Positions 4,784 to 5,080 of a DNA stretch of 5,080 nucleotides are shown here, one piece after another (position 1 is the first letter of the stretch; each line of letters opens with the position of its first letter). The DNA comes from Aquificota bacterium (lineage in GTDB: Bacteria > Aquificota > Aquificia > Aquificales > Aquificaceae). The notes below the pieces were generated by a model. That model did not search any database, was not told the DNA's origin, and saw only the letters and a list, made by a program, of their open reading frames with translations. The position numbers and the translations under genes are program-made. The stretch lies in the NCBI GenBank assembly GCA_024280065.1, contig JAJRQX010000071.1, positions 1-5,080 on the forward strand, given 5' to 3'.

Positions 4784-5080
4784 TCACGTCCTATACTCGG
4801 CGTTGATCTTAATATACTCATAACCCAAGTCCGAGGAGTAGTAAGTCCAGTTTTCTTCGCCCTCCCCCAAGTCAAGCATTATCTCCACCTCCTTCTCCTC
4901 CTCAATATATCTCCTTGCACTTTCTTCCATCTCCGGATGGGGCCTTCCGTCGTACATAAGGTTTTCACCGATGAACACCTTAACCCTAAATGGGTCTATG
5001 GGAAACTCTGTGCTGCCGGCAGCGGCCAGGATCCTGCCCCAGTTTGGGTCTCTCCCATAAACCGCGGTCTTTACGAGGAG
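4784..5080 (-). CDS. argJ: Glutamate N-acetyltransferase/amino-acid acetyltransferase ArgJ (C-terminal part only)
   Basis: Only the last 98 residues are in the window; the gene continues beyond 5080. The fragment starts [22 protein letters not shown], the ArgJ 'VKTA.fG.D.NWGRi.aA.G' signature, and ends [15 protein letters not shown], the strongly conserved ArgJ C-terminus ('DLsYdYVkINAdYrT'). ArgJ moves the acetyl group from N-acetylornithine to glutamate, recycling acetyl in arginine synthesis; some members also use acetyl-CoA. The autocleavage threonine between alpha and beta chains lies outside the window, so mono- or bifunctionality cannot be judged. The TGA at 4784-4786 falls inside the start region of the slipin gene, and the GAGG just there serves as the slipin ribosome site, so the two are co-transcribed. 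Confidence 0.95.
   Translation of the reverse strand, partial: LLVKTAVYGRDPNWGRILAAAGSTEFPIDPFRVKVFIGENLMYDGRPHPEMEESARRYIEEEKEVEIMLDLGEGEENWTYYSSDLGYEYIKINAEYRT

Overview
The window looks like a compact genome of a thermophilic, Gram-negative-type bacterium, most likely of the Aquificota (Aquifex/Hydrogenobacter/Thermocrinis type). The reasons are strong use of AGG/AGA for Arg and ATA for Ile, proteins rich in Glu/Lys/Arg, genes packed with 4-17 bp overlaps, and a short class-1B-type speD. The phylum is an inference from style; no marker here fixes it. There is no rRNA, tRNA, CRISPR array, insertion sequence or prophage sequence.

Layout: eight protein genes of recognisable family fill almost the whole window. 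Right end, minus strand: the C-terminal third of argJ (runs off the window at 5080) is coupled to a two-segment membrane slipin (SPFH) gene. Centre, plus strand: speD (S-adenosylmethionine decarboxylase) lies alone between two minus-strand blocks. It converges on the slipin gene, with a 12-bp overlap of the 3' ends, and diverges from rsmD across a 102-bp gap. Left, minus strand: a six-gene run, rsmD > coaD > LptE-like envelope protein > DUF302 protein > ribD > ygfZ-like, each gene overlapping or nearly touching the next. The last gene runs off the window at position 1.

The minus-strand run mixes rRNA methylation (rsmD), coenzyme A synthesis (coaD), probable outer-membrane LPS export (LptE-like), an unassigned DUF302 protein, riboflavin synthesis (ribD) and a folate-binding Fe-S/tRNA-modification helper (ygfZ). 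It is best read as a housekeeping operon in a genome that strings unrelated genes together, not as one pathway.

The only real intergenic region (3420-3521) is the most informative spot. It carries two face-to-face -10 boxes that overlap by 4 bp, one for speD and one for rsmD. The rsmD transcript would be almost leaderless. An unlisted 28-codon ORF with a near-perfect Shine-Dalgarno runs into the speD start. A second compact oddity is a perfect 7-bp inverted repeat at 3908-3927 that contains both convergent stop codons. I see no convincing new multi-gene system; the candidate novelties are regulatory and local to speD.
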